Assembly: GCA_002354135.1 (NCBI GenBank) | Contig: DEKZ01000409.1 | Span: forward strand, 439 to 20,337 | From: Massilia sp. UBA2709 | GTDB taxonomy: Bacteria > Pseudomonadota > Gammaproteobacteria > Burkholderiales > Burkholderiaceae_D | Direction: 5' to 3' | DNA: 19,899 bases | Shown here: positions 1 through 6,918 of the stretch, piece after piece | Layout: each line of letters starts with the position of its first letter | Position numbering within the stretch: position 1 is the first letter of the stretch | Program-made: the position numbers and the translations under genes | The notes under the pieces: generated by a model | What the model saw: the letters and a program-made list of their open reading frames with translations, nothing else | Told to the model about the DNA's origin: nothing | Databases searched by the model: none

Positions 1-1
1 C

Positions 2-1561
2 TCGCTCGGCCGTACCCTGGTCGTCGGCAGCGCCGCCCAGGCCTTGCCCTGGGCCGACCACCTGGCGGCGAGCCTGTCCGTCACCGTCCTGCTGCTCGAC
101 GGCGCCGAGGCCGCCGGCGCGCGCGCCTATCCCGTCTTCGCGGCCCCATCCGTGGCGGTCGCCGGCTGGCTGGGCGCTTTCGAGGCGCGCTGGCAGAGCC
201 CCGGCCAGCCGCCCCAGCAGGCGAAGTTCGACCTCGTGCTCGACCTGTGCCCGAGCCCCCTGATCGCTAGCCACCAGAGCCCGCACGGCTATTACGCGCC
301 GGGCCAGGATGAGGCCGCGCGCCGCGCCGCAGCGGCCGAGCTGGTCGAAATGATCGGCGAGTTCGAGAAGCCGAAGTATTTCAGCTACAAGGAGCGCCTC
401 TGCGCCCACAGCCGCAACGGCCAGACCGGCTGCAACGCCTGTGTCCAGATATGTTCGGCCAAGGCGATCGCGGGCGCCGGCGACAAAATCCGCGTCAACC
501 CCTACCTGTGCGCCGGCTGCGGCGCCTGCACCACCGTCTGCCCGACGGGTGCGCTCGGCTATGCCTATCCGCCCGCAAGCCATACCGGCAGCCGCATCAA
601 GGCGGCCCTGAACGCCTATCGCGAAGCGGGCGGCGAGGATCCGGTCCTGCTGTTCCACAGCGAAGCCGGCGGCGGCCTGCTCGAAGCGCTGCAGCGCGAT
701 GCGGTGGACGGCATCCCGGGACGGGTGATCCCGCTGGCCCTGCACCACACGGCATCGACCGGCATCGACGTCTGGTTCTCGGCACTGGCCTATGGCGCCG
801 CCGGCGTCACGGTCCTGATGACCGGCGAAGAGGCGCCGCAGTACACGGCCGCGCTCGACCACCAGATGGGCATCGCCCACACCGTGCTCGATGGCCTGGG
901 CTATGCCGGACCGCACTTCCAGCTGCTGCGCGTCAGTAACCCCGAGGAACTCGGCCTGGCCCTGCGCCATGCGCCGCGCGGCGAAGCGCCAGCGCAGGCG
1001 GCGACCTTCAACCTGGCCCAGGACAAGCGCAACACCCTCGACTATGCGCTCGAGCACCTGCTGCGCCATGCGCCGCAGCAGCCGCAACAGGTCGCGCTGC
1101 CGACCGGGGCGCCGTTCGGCGCGATCGCCGTCGACACGAAGAAATGCAGCCTGTGCATGGCCTGCGTCGGCGCCTGCCCGGCCTCGGCCGTGATGGACAC
1201 GCCGGACCTGCCGCAGCTGCGCTTCGTGGAGCAGAACTGCGTGCAGTGCGGCCTGTGCGCCAACACCTGCCCGGAAAACGCGATCAGCCTGGTGCCGCGC
1301 ATGACGTTCGGCGACGCGCGCCGCAAGATGGTGATCCTGAACGAATCCCAGCCTTTCCACTGCATCCGCTGCAGCAAGCCCTTCGGCACCTTGCACATGG
1401 TCGAGAACATGCTGTCGCGCCTGTCGCAGCACAGCGCCTTCGCCGGCAACCTCGACCGCCTGCGCATGTGCGGCGACTGCCGCGTGATCGACATGATGCA
1501 GCCGGAAGGGGAGTTCGCCGTGCCGCTGCGCCGGCCGGGCGGGCCCGTGCCACGCAACTGA
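2..1561 (+). CDS. 4Fe-4S dicluster-repeat ferredoxin-like protein, 5'-truncated by the window edge
   Basis: The frame is open to the left edge, so the N-terminus lies outside the window. A TTG at 44 is in frame but has no ribosome binding site and is probably internal. Counting residues from that TTG, four cysteine clusters are visible: C130/C133/C137 with a preceding C120, C156-x2-C159-x2-C162-x3-C166 followed by P, C368-x2-C371-x2-C374-x3-C378 and C399-x2-C402-x2-C405-x3-C409. These are bacterial-ferredoxin motifs expected to bind four [4Fe-4S] clusters, arranged as two pairs about 200 residues apart. The C-terminus adds CxxC at 440-443 and 476-479, a possible further metal site. No membrane segment is visible. 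The protein is probably a cytoplasmic electron-transfer subunit. Proteins of this design often sit near formate dehydrogenase maturation genes in Burkholderiales, but that is recollection and the neighbours are not in view. The stop codon is TGA at 1559-1561. Confidence 0.85.
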   Translation, partial: SLGRTLVVGSAAQALPWADHLAASLSVTVLLLDGAEAAGARAYPVFAAPSVAVAGWLGAFEARWQSPGQPPQQAKFDLVLDLCPSPLIASHQSPHGYYAPGQDEAARRAAAAELVEMIGEFEKPKYFSYKERLCAHSRNGQTGCNACVQICSAKAIAGAGDKIRVNPYLCAGCGACTTVCPTGALGYAYPPASHTGSRIKAALNAYREAGGEDPVLLFHSEAGGGLLEALQRDAVDGIPGRVIPLALHHTASTGIDVWFSALAYGAAGVTVLMTGEEAPQYTAALDHQMGIAHTVLDGLGYAGPHFQLLRVSNPEELGLALRHAPRGEAPAQAATFNLAQDKRNTLDYALEHLLRHAPQQPQQVALPTGAPFGAIAVDTKKCSLCMACVGACPASAVMDTPDLPQLRFVEQNCVQCGLCANTCPENAISLVPRMTFGDARRKMVILNESQPFHCIRCSKPFGTLHMVENMLSRLSQHSAFAGNLDRLRMCGDCRVIDMMQPEGEFAVPLRRPGGPVPRN

Positions 1562-1570
1562 TCTTGCTTG

Positions 1571-1735
1571 CGTAGGGTGGGCGGCTCCACCCGGGCGTTG
1601 TCCGGACGCGCCCTTGATGCCGCCCACGCGTTCAACTTTCTTCAGTGCGCCCGGCAGCTCGCCCGTGCGTTGAACGCGTGGGCGGCGCATGTGTCACGTC
1701 GTCATTGCCTTACGGGTGCAGCCGCCCACCCTACG
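1571..1735. repeat. Nested inverted-repeat (REP/MITE-like) element, about 165 bp
   Basis: The outer arms at 1571-1593 and 1713-1735 are reverse complements over 23 bases with one mismatch, starting CGTAGGGTGGGCGG and ending with its complement. A second, perfect 18-bp inverted repeat lies inside: 1619-1636 (GCCGCCCACGCGTTCAAC) and 1669-1686. Both pairs share the core GTGGGCGGC. The element fills most of the 350-bp gap between the ferredoxin stop and the acyl-CoA synthetase. Palindromes starting GTAGGGTGGGC are, as I recall, multicopy intergenic repeats in many proteobacteria. That this is a mobile or REP-type copy is inference. It could also fold as a long RNA hairpin at the 3' end of the upstream transcript. 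The rest of the gap (1736-1911) holds only weak promoter-like sequence and a short palindrome. Confidence 0.7.
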
Positions 1736-1839
1736 GGTCCGCGGCCTCGATCACCACCGTTCGCATGCCCGTGTACTACACGACCACCAGGACCGCAAAC
1801 CGAACACCGAACACCTGCGCACACCCGCGCCCACCCATG

Positions 1840-1850
1840 GCACAATGTGC
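1840..1850 (+). promoter_or_regulatory. Possible -10 region upstream of the acyl-CoA synthetase
   Basis: The 11-bp palindrome GCACAATGTGC contains CACAAT, which resembles a sigma-70 -10 box (4 of 6 positions). It lies about 60 bases before the ATG at 1912. No convincing -35 hexamer is visible at the right distance, so this is only a candidate. Confidence 0.25.
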
Positions 1851-1911
1851 GCAAACAGACAACAAACGGCCGGTCCACGGCCACCACCAGCAACAGCGCA
1901 CAGGAGACACC

Positions 1912-3591
1912 ATGACCCCATACCAGCGCTTCGCCCAGGCGCGCGACTTCCTGCAACAACACCGTACCGACTACGACACGGCCTACGCCGGCTACCAGCC
2001 GCCCCAGCTCGACGAGTTCAACTGGGCGCTCGATTTCTTCGATGCCGAAGCGAAGGACAACCACCGGCCCGCGCTGTGGGTGGTCGAGGAAGACGGACGC
2101 GAGCAGAAGATCTCGTTCGCCGACATGGCCTCGCGTTCGAACCAGGTCGCGCAATACCTGCAGCAATGCGGCGTCGAACGCGGCGACCGCGTGCTCCTGA
2201 TGCTGCCGAACCGCGTCGAGCTATGGGAGATCATGCTTGCCTGTATCAAGCTCGGCGCCGTGCTGGTGCCGACCACCATGCTGGTCTCGAACGCCGACCT
2301 GCAGGACCGCATGGACCGCGGCGCGATCGGCCACGTGATCGCCCAGGTCTCGGAAGCCCACAAGTTCGAGGGCCTGCTTGGCAACTTCACGCGCATCGCC
2401 GTGGGCGGCAGCCTCGACGGCTGGCACGACTTCGACGATTGCCGCCGCGTGCTCTCCGTGTTCACGCCGAAGGGCGTCACGCGCGCCAGCGACCCGCTAC
2501 TGCTGTACTTCACCTCGGGCACCACGGCGCGCCCGAAGCTGGTGCTGCACAGCCACCAGAGCTACCCGGCCGGCCACCTGTCGACCATGTACTGGATCGG
2601 CCTGCAGAAGGGCGACGTCCACTGGAACATCAGCTCGCCCGGCTGGGCCAAGCACGCGTGGAGCTGCTTCTTCGCGCCCTGGAATGCCGGCGCCACCGTC
2701 TTCGTCTACAACTACGAGCGCTTTTCCGCCAAGGCGGCGCTGGAAACGGTGATGCGCTGCGGCGTCACCTCGCTGTGCGCGCCGCCCACCGTCTGGCGCA
2801 TGCTGATCAAGGAAGACCTGAGCCAGTGGAAGCCGCCCCTGCGCGAGCTGGTCGGGGCCGGCGAGCCGCTCAACCCCGAGGTGATCGAGCAGGTCGAGCG
2901 CGCCTGGGGCATCCGCATCCGCGACGGCTTCGGCCAGACCGAGACCACGGCCCAGATCGGCAACCCGCCGGGCCAGCTGGTGAAACCCGGTTCGATGGGA
3001 CGCCCGCTGCCGGGCTACCGCATCGCACTGCTCGACCTCGACGACCAGCCGGCGAAGGAAGGCGAAATCTCGGTGCGCCTGGACGCGAGGCCGATCGCCC
3101 TGATGCTGGGCTACGAGGGCGACGAGGACAAGACCGCGGAGGTCATGCGCGCCGGCCACTATCACACCGGCGACACGGCCACCGTAGACGAGGACGGCTA
3201 CTACTTCTACGTCGGGCGCAACGACGACGTGTTCAAGTCCTCGGACTACCGCATCAGCCCCTTCGAGCTCGAAAGCGTCCTGGTCGAGCACGAGCAGGTG
3301 CTGGAAGCGGCGATCGTCCCGAGCCCCGATCCGGTTCGTCTGTCGGTGCCGAAGGCCTTCATCACCCTGCGCCAGGGCGTGGAACCATCGCGCGAGCTGG
3401 CGCGCGAGATCTTCGCCTTCGCCCGCGAGCGCCTGGCGCCCTACAAGCGCATCCGCCGCATCGAATTCCGCGAACTGCCCAAGACCATCTCGGGCAAGAT
3501 CCGCCGCGTCGAGCTGCGCAGGGAGGAAGCGGGGCGGAACGACAACGCGCCAGCGGGTATTGAGTTCCGCGAAGAAGACGTCGGCAACTGA
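1912..3591 (+). CDS. AMP-forming acyl-CoA synthetase (acetyl/medium-chain acyl-CoA synthetase-like)
   Basis: This 559-residue protein belongs to the ANL adenylate-forming superfamily. It would activate a carboxylic acid with ATP and then load it on CoA in the cytoplasm. The ATG at 1912 is chosen because AGGAGA precedes it; the frame stays open upstream without a comparable site. Visible motifs are the phosphate loop YFTSGTTARPK (residues 199-209), GFGQTET (339-345), YHTGD with D421, the hinge region near VGRNDDV (434-440), and the C-terminal TISGKIRR with catalytic lysine K529. The layout resembles the ACSM/medium-chain branch, for instance the SPGW segment near 242-245. The phosphate loop has Ala where most relatives have Gly before xPK. 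The acid substrate cannot be read from sequence. The gene appears monocistronic, with a palindrome just downstream. Confidence 0.88.
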   Translation: MTPYQRFAQARDFLQQHRTDYDTAYAGYQPPQLDEFNWALDFFDAEAKDNHRPALWVVEEDGREQKISFADMASRSNQVAQYLQQCGVERGDRVLLMLPNRVELWEIMLACIKLGAVLVPTTMLVSNADLQDRMDRGAIGHVIAQVSEAHKFEGLLGNFTRIAVGGSLDGWHDFDDCRRVLSVFTPKGVTRASDPLLLYFTSGTTARPKLVLHSHQSYPAGHLSTMYWIGLQKGDVHWNISSPGWAKHAWSCFFAPWNAGATVFVYNYERFSAKAALETVMRCGVTSLCAPPTVWRMLIKEDLSQWKPPLRELVGAGEPLNPEVIEQVERAWGIRIRDGFGQTETTAQIGNPPGQLVKPGSMGRPLPGYRIALLDLDDQPAKEGEISVRLDARPIALMLGYEGDEDKTAEVMRAGHYHTGDTATVDEDGYYFYVGRNDDVFKSSDYRISPFELESVLVEHEQVLEAAIVPSPDPVRLSVPKAFITLRQGVEPSRELAREIFAFARERLAPYKRIRRIEFRELPKTISGKIRRVELRREEAGRNDNAPAGIEFREEDVGN

Positions 3592-3625
3592 AGGCGGCAG
3601 GCCGCGGTCGAATCGAAATCAACCA

Positions 3626-3666
3626 GAGCGGCTGATAAAACCGCCAGGCGGTTGTATCAGCCGCTC
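3626..3666. repeat. 41-bp near-perfect palindrome between the acyl-CoA synthetase and VOC genes
   Basis: Arms 3626-3645 and 3647-3666 are 20 bases each around a single central A, and 19 of the 20 pairs match. The centre reads AACCGCC-A-GGCGGTT and the outer part GAGCGGCTGATA. It begins 34 bases after the synthetase stop codon and ends 7 bases before the VOC gene's ribosome binding site. As RNA it would form a strong hairpin and may mark the end of the synthetase transcript, but no T-tract follows on the plus strand. As DNA it could be a dimeric operator or a REP-type repeat. Confidence 0.6.
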
Positions 3667-3687
3667 GTCATTCGAGGAGACCGCGGC

Positions 3688-4182
3688 ATGACTAACCTGA
3701 CGAGAATCACCCCCTGCCTGTGGTTCGACCAGCAGGCCGAGGAAGCAGCCAACTACTATGTCGGCATCTTCCCGAATTCGCGCATCATCGGCATGTCGCG
3801 CTACGGCGAGGCCGGGCGCGACGTCCACGGCATGGCGCCCGGCACCGTGCTGACGGTCGCCTTCGCGCTCGACGGACAAGCCTTCATGGCGCTCAACGGC
3901 GGCCCCGTCTTCACCTTCAACGAGGCGGTCTCCTTCCAGGTGCTGTGCGATACCCAGGAACAGATCGACTTCTACTGGGACCGGCTGGGCTTTCAAGGCG
4001 ACCCGGCCGCCCAGCAGTGCGGCTGGCTGAAGGACCGCTATGGCGTGTCCTGGCAGATCGTGCCTCGCCAGATGGCGACCTTGCTGACCAGCCCCGACCA
4101 GGCCCGCGTCGACCGTGTGATGACGGCCTTGCTCAGGATGAAGAAGCTGGACGTCGACGCGCTGGTGCACGCGGCGGGTTGA
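3688..4182 (+). CDS. VOC-family protein (PhnB-like)
   Basis: This 164-residue protein has the vicinal-oxygen-chelate fold seen in PhnB-like, glyoxalase-type proteins, often auto-named 3-demethylubiquinone-9 3-methyltransferase. Typical features are the opening ITPCLWFDQQAEEAANYY (residues 7-24), the GTVLTVAFALDGQAFMALNGG segment in the first half, the central strand FNEAVSFQVLCDT, and the late segment GWLKDRYGVSWQIVP before a helical tail. The ATG at 3688 follows AGGAGA (3674-3679). A TTG at 3652 lies in the palindrome and is rejected. VOC proteins usually bind a metal and act as lyases, isomerases, dioxygenases or resistance proteins. Neither metal ligands nor substrate can be assigned here, and the methyltransferase name should not be trusted. 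The gene appears to stand alone. Confidence 0.85.
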   Translation: MTNLTRITPCLWFDQQAEEAANYYVGIFPNSRIIGMSRYGEAGRDVHGMAPGTVLTVAFALDGQAFMALNGGPVFTFNEAVSFQVLCDTQEQIDFYWDRLGFQGDPAAQQCGWLKDRYGVSWQIVPRQMATLLTSPDQARVDRVMTALLRMKKLDVDALVHAAG

Positions 4183-4303
4183 GCGCAACCGGCCATCCAC
4201 GCTTCCTTGCCCGGATCGCGATGTTCTTCCGGCCGATCGCCGATTCCTCCGGACGGTGTCGATCATACGCCTGGCTTTCACATAACCACCACTACGGGCG
4301 GTA

Positions 4304-4309
4304 TATAAT
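4304..4309 (+). promoter_or_regulatory. Perfect TATAAT -10 box upstream of the small gene at 4378
   Basis: TATAAT lies in an A/T-rich stretch (roughly 4300-4331) that stands out from the GC-rich surroundings. It is about 70 bases ahead of the small gene's ATG. The best upstream match to a -35 is weak (TTTCAC or TTCACA around 4276-4282, with too long a spacer). It is a candidate promoter only. Confidence 0.4.
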
Positions 4310-4377
4310 AGTTTCCCTATAGAATTTTTTCGTGCTGGCCCCAGGCCTGACAACGCACGCACTTCCAGGAGAAGCGA

Positions 4378-4539
4378 ATGACATATGTGATCAAGTACAC
4401 CCAGGGTTCCGGACCGACGGAAGTATGGATTCGGGGCTGCGGTTCCCAGGCCGAGGCAGAGCGCGAATTCTGGAGCCGGCCAGGCATCAAGAGCAATCCC
4501 AAGACCGTGATTGTCAGCGTTCGCTCCCTTCCTGGCTGA
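4378..4539 (+). CDS. Small protein of unknown function, 53 residues
   Basis: An ATG at 4378 preceded by AGGAGA (4367-4372) opens a 54-codon frame ending in TGA at 4537-4539. The product begins MTYVIKYTQG and ends VIVSVRSLPG. Its pattern suggests a strand (2-8), a second strand (EVWIRG, 15-20), a helix rich in Glu and Ala (23-32), then a strand (TVIVSVRS), which is a small alpha/beta protein. No signal peptide, membrane segment or recognised motif is present. Codon use has the G/C-ending preference of the region, and the ribosome binding site and upstream TATAAT support expression. I do not recognise the family. It faces the XRE regulator gene, and their stop codons are about 50 bases apart. 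Confidence 0.65.
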   Translation: MTYVIKYTQGSGPTEVWIRGCGSQAEAEREFWSRPGIKSNPKTVIVSVRSLPG

Positions 4540-4576
4540 TCTTTTCGCTGATCTTTTCGCTGACCTTTTCGCTGAT
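4535..4576. repeat. 12-bp tandem repeat, three full units and a partial fourth
   Basis: GCTGATCTTTTC is repeated head-to-tail at 4535-4546, 4547-4558 and 4559-4570 (the last with one T to C change), followed by a partial GCTGAT. The first unit contains the TGA stop of the small gene at 4378-4539. The array fills the gap between that stop and the stop of the minus-strand regulator. A 9-bp hairpin (4578-4586 with 4594-4602) sits directly beside it. Confidence 0.8.
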
Positions 4577-4587
4577 ACTGGCCGCAC

Positions 4588-5442
4588 TCAGGCTGCGGCC
4601 AGGAACCACTGCCTGCTCGCCTCGTCCGCCGGAAAGAAGGCCTCCAGCCGCAGTTCGTGCACGGTGACGTCGTGCGGCGTCCCCAGTGTGGTGATGGTCG
4701 TGAACAAATTCAGTTCGACCCCGTCCTTGCGCAGCTTCATCGGCAGGAAGGGCAGGGCGGCGCGTTCCAGGTTGGGCTGGCGCGCCGCCGCGTCGATGCC
4801 CGGCAGGGCCATCAATTCGTCCAGCAGCCGCGTTGCCTCGCTGCCGGGGCCGTCGCCCATGGCTTCGCGCTGTACCCATTGCAGCAGGTCCGCGGCAACG
4901 TCCTCCCAGTTCGCAAGATAGGGCCGCATGCCGTTCGGATCCAGCGTCAGCTTCAGGACATTCACCGAGCCGTCGCGCGGAATCGGCGCATCGGGCGGCA
5001 TGCCCAGCAGCCAGCGCATCATGCGCGCCGCCGGCGCGTTATGCATGACCAGGTTCCACAGGCGGTCCACCACCAGCGCCGGGTAGGGCGCCTGCTGGGC
5101 CAGCATGAAGTCGAGCGCCTGCATGACCGCGCCCATCTCGGGGTCGGACAGCGCACGTTCGCGGTAGGCCGGGGCGAAGCCGGCCGCGAGCAGCATCGCA
5201 TTGCGCTGGCGCAGCGGAATGTCGAGCACGATGCCGAGCCTGAGGATCAGGTCGCGCCCCGGCTGGGCGCGGCCGGTCTCGAGAAAGCTCAGGTGGCGCT
5301 GCGAGATGCCGGAATCGAGTGACAGGCGCAGCTGGCTGATCCCGCGCTTGCCGCGCCAGTAGCGCAGCGCGGCGGCGAAGTCGCTGAAGTAGTGGGCGCC
5401 GGCCGCGCCGGCCTGGCTCTCGATCACGCCTTTGTCCATCAT
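4588..5442 (-). CDS. XRE-family regulator with MmyB-like ligand-binding domain
   Basis: This 284-residue predicted transcription factor has an N-terminal Cro/C1-type helix-turn-helix at about residues 20-80; RGKRGISQLRLSLDSGIS and RHLSFLETGRAQPG are typical of the family. The rest (about 105-275) matches the MmyB-like ligand-binding region, for example YPALVVDRLWNLVMHN and a late PFLPMKLRKDG. Regulators of this type generally control a neighbouring metabolic gene, often a dehydrogenase or hydrolase. The ATG at 5442 overlaps the hydrolase stop as ATGA; a second ATG at 5439 lies slightly better behind the GGGAGG site. It is the last gene of a three-gene minus-strand operon, so it probably senses the substrate or product of its partners and may autoregulate. 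The inducer is unknown. Confidence 0.88.
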   Translation of the reverse strand: MMDKGVIESQAGAAGAHYFSDFAAALRYWRGKRGISQLRLSLDSGISQRHLSFLETGRAQPGRDLILRLGIVLDIPLRQRNAMLLAAGFAPAYRERALSDPEMGAVMQALDFMLAQQAPYPALVVDRLWNLVMHNAPAARMMRWLLGMPPDAPIPRDGSVNVLKLTLDPNGMRPYLANWEDVAADLLQWVQREAMGDGPGSEATRLLDELMALPGIDAAARQPNLERAALPFLPMKLRKDGVELNLFTTITTLGTPHDVTVHELRLEAFFPADEASRQWFLAAA

Positions 5443-6317
5443 GCCTCCCTGAGCAAGTGCTGGCGATTCTGCGCGATCGCGTCCGCGAACTCAAGCAGTT
5501 CGCGCTTGATCTCCGCCATGTGCGTGATGAACATGCCGTGCGGCGCGCCTTCGAGCACCCGCAAGCGCGCGTGCGGCATGAGGCGCGCAGTGGCGCGCGC
5601 GGTCAGGTCCAGCGGCGCGCTGGCGTCCAGCTCGCCCGCGATCAGCAGGGTCGGCACGTCGATGCGCGCCAGCTCCTGCCGGAAATCCGTGTTCACCAGC
5701 GAGCGGTTGCATGCGAGCAGCGCTTGCAGCGAAGCGCCGAGCGCCATCTGCCTGACCCAGTCCTTCATGCCCGCCGGGGTGTCGGTATGGACGAAGGGGA
5801 CCATGTTATCGTCGATCCACTGCGGGAAGTCGCGCATGAGCTGCTCGCGGAAGGTCTCGAAGAAGCCGGCATCGATGCCGTCCGGGTTGTCCCGGGTCTT
5901 CAGCACGAAGGGCGTCATCGTCCCCAGCAGTACGGCGCCGGCGACGCGCGCGCTGCCATGCCGGGTGAGATAGCGCACGATCTCGTTGCAGCCCATCGAG
6001 TGGCCGACCAGCACCGCGTCGCGCAGGTCCAGGCTGTCGAGGACGGCGGCGATGTCGTCGGCCAGGGTGTCGAAGTCGTAGCCGCGGCCGGGGTCGGTCG
6101 AGCGGCCATGGCCGCGCCGGTCGAAGGCGATCGTGCGGTAACCGGCGTCGAGCAGGGCCAGCATCTGGTAGCCCCAGGAATCCGAGGGCAGGGACCAGCT
6201 GGCGACGAAGACGACGGGCCTTCCCGCGCCCCAGTCGCGGTAGAACAGTTCGACGCCGCCGGCGCCCTCGACAAAGCCGGGCCGGGCGACCCCGGCCTGT
6301 TGGGTGGATGCGTGCAT
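5439..6317 (-). CDS. Alpha/beta hydrolase (non-haem chloroperoxidase/esterase type)
   Basis: This 292-residue soluble alpha/beta-hydrolase has the complete triad: nucleophile S107 in GHSMGC, acid D231 in GELDASAP and H260 in GAPHGMF. An early FDRRGHGRS motif (65-73) and the oxyanion-region VASWSLPSDSW fit the chloroperoxidase/esterase branch (family knowledge). The ATG at 6317 is chosen because GGAGGA lies just upstream; the frame remains open further upstream but overlaps the preceding gene. The SnoaL-like gene ends 10 bases before this start, and this gene's stop overlaps the regulator's start by ATGA, so the three should be co-transcribed. Haloperoxidase activity in this family is usually incidental. 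Ester or lactone hydrolysis is more likely, and the true substrate is unknown. Confidence 0.9.
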   Translation of the reverse strand: MHASTQQAGVARPGFVEGAGGVELFYRDWGAGRPVVFVASWSLPSDSWGYQMLALLDAGYRTIAFDRRGHGRSTDPGRGYDFDTLADDIAAVLDSLDLRDAVLVGHSMGCNEIVRYLTRHGSARVAGAVLLGTMTPFVLKTRDNPDGIDAGFFETFREQLMRDFPQWIDDNMVPFVHTDTPAGMKDWVRQMALGASLQALLACNRSLVNTDFRQELARIDVPTLLIAGELDASAPLDLTARATARLMPHARLRVLEGAPHGMFITHMAEIKRELLEFADAIAQNRQHLLREA

Positions 6318-6327
6318 GGCGTCCTCC

Positions 6328-6687
6328 TCAGGCGGCGTGGTCGAGGAAACCGGTGACGCTGGCCAGGCGCCCGTCGCCGGCGATGGTGGCGACATCGAGC
6401 CCGCGCGCGACTTCATTCCCATCCGGCGCGTGCAGGGTCCACGCGAAGCGCAGCACGTCGTGGTGGCCGTCGGGCGTGCCGGCCAGCTCGAAGCGGTGGC
6501 CGGGGAAATGCTGCTGGGCGGCGGCGATCAGGGCGTCGATGCCGTCGTGGCCGGCGCCGTCCATCATCGGGTCGAGGTAGCGGGCGTCGAGCGTGAACAG
6601 GCGCGCCACGAGGGCGCCGCGTTCGGAAGCATTGCGTTCGTTCCAGGCTGCGAGGTACTGGCGGGCGAGCGAATCTGCGCGTTCCAT
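6328..6687 (-). CDS. SnoaL-like / NTF2-fold protein
   Basis: This 119-residue protein has the small cone-shaped NTF2-like fold: an N-terminal helix (LARQYLAAWNERNASER), a DARYLDPMMDGAGHDGIDALIAAA stretch, and closing strands HHDVLRFAWTLHAPDG and ARGLDVATIAGDGRLASVTGF. SnoaL-like proteins include polyketide cyclases, isomerases, hydrolases and binding proteins, so the label does not give a reaction. The ATG at 6687 follows CGGAGAA on the minus strand; the frame extends to about 6819 without a better site, and the operator-like palindrome would then lie inside the gene. It is the first gene of the operon with the hydrolase and the XRE regulator. By association it may act on the same small molecule as the hydrolase. 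Confidence 0.85.
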   Translation of the reverse strand: MERADSLARQYLAAWNERNASERGALVARLFTLDARYLDPMMDGAGHDGIDALIAAAQQHFPGHRFELAGTPDGHHDVLRFAWTLHAPDGNEVARGLDVATIAGDGRLASVTGFLDHAA

Positions 6688-6752
6688 GATGTTCTCCGTT
6701 TCGGTTGGGGTGGATGACGGGACCCATTCTGCGCGGCGCAGCCGGAGGCGGC

Positions 6753-6771
6753 GATTACCAGCCAGGTAATC
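6753..6771. promoter_or_regulatory. Candidate operator for the XRE/MmyB regulator
   Basis: GATTACC-AGCCA-GGTAATC is a perfect 7-bp inverted repeat with a 5-base spacer, 66 bases upstream of the SnoaL-like start. Its size and symmetry suit a dimeric XRE protein, and it lies in the intergenic region between this operon and the SET-domain gene, so either or both could be controlled. Binding is inference. Confidence 0.5.
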
Positions 6772-6855
6772 AAGACAGGGCGGAGGGATGGGCGCAAGGT
6801 AGGCCGCGCAGGCCACCACACGCGCTCAAGTGCGGCGTGCAAGGTAAAATCGTAC

Positions 6856-6861
6856 GATAAT
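6856..6861 (+). promoter_or_regulatory. Possible -10 box for the SET-domain gene
   Basis: GATAAT matches TATAAT at five of six positions and lies in a short A/T-rich island containing the palindrome TCGTACGA. No good -35 is seen. Transcription from here would start near 6868, giving a leader of about 50 bases before the ATG at 6919 or an almost leaderless message for the ATG at 6874. Confidence 0.3.
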
Positions 6862-6918
6862 AGTAATCATGCAATGTACGTGGAATGCACCGATCCGCCG
6901 TCAGACTGTCGAACCTAC

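Noticed and set aside
1645..1911. Upstream extension of the acyl-CoA synthetase frame
   Set aside because: The extension runs through the inverted-repeat element and lacks a ribosome binding site; AGGAGA sits before the ATG at 1912.
3619..4587. Minus-strand frame across the VOC and small genes with a SAKR repeat at its start
   Set aside because: The repeat is just the 12-bp tandem array read in reverse; the rest is antisense to the VOC gene, with no ribosome binding site.
4578..4602. 9-bp hairpin at the end of the XRE regulator gene
   Set aside because: Not listed as a terminator because no T-tract follows on either strand and half of it is coding sequence.
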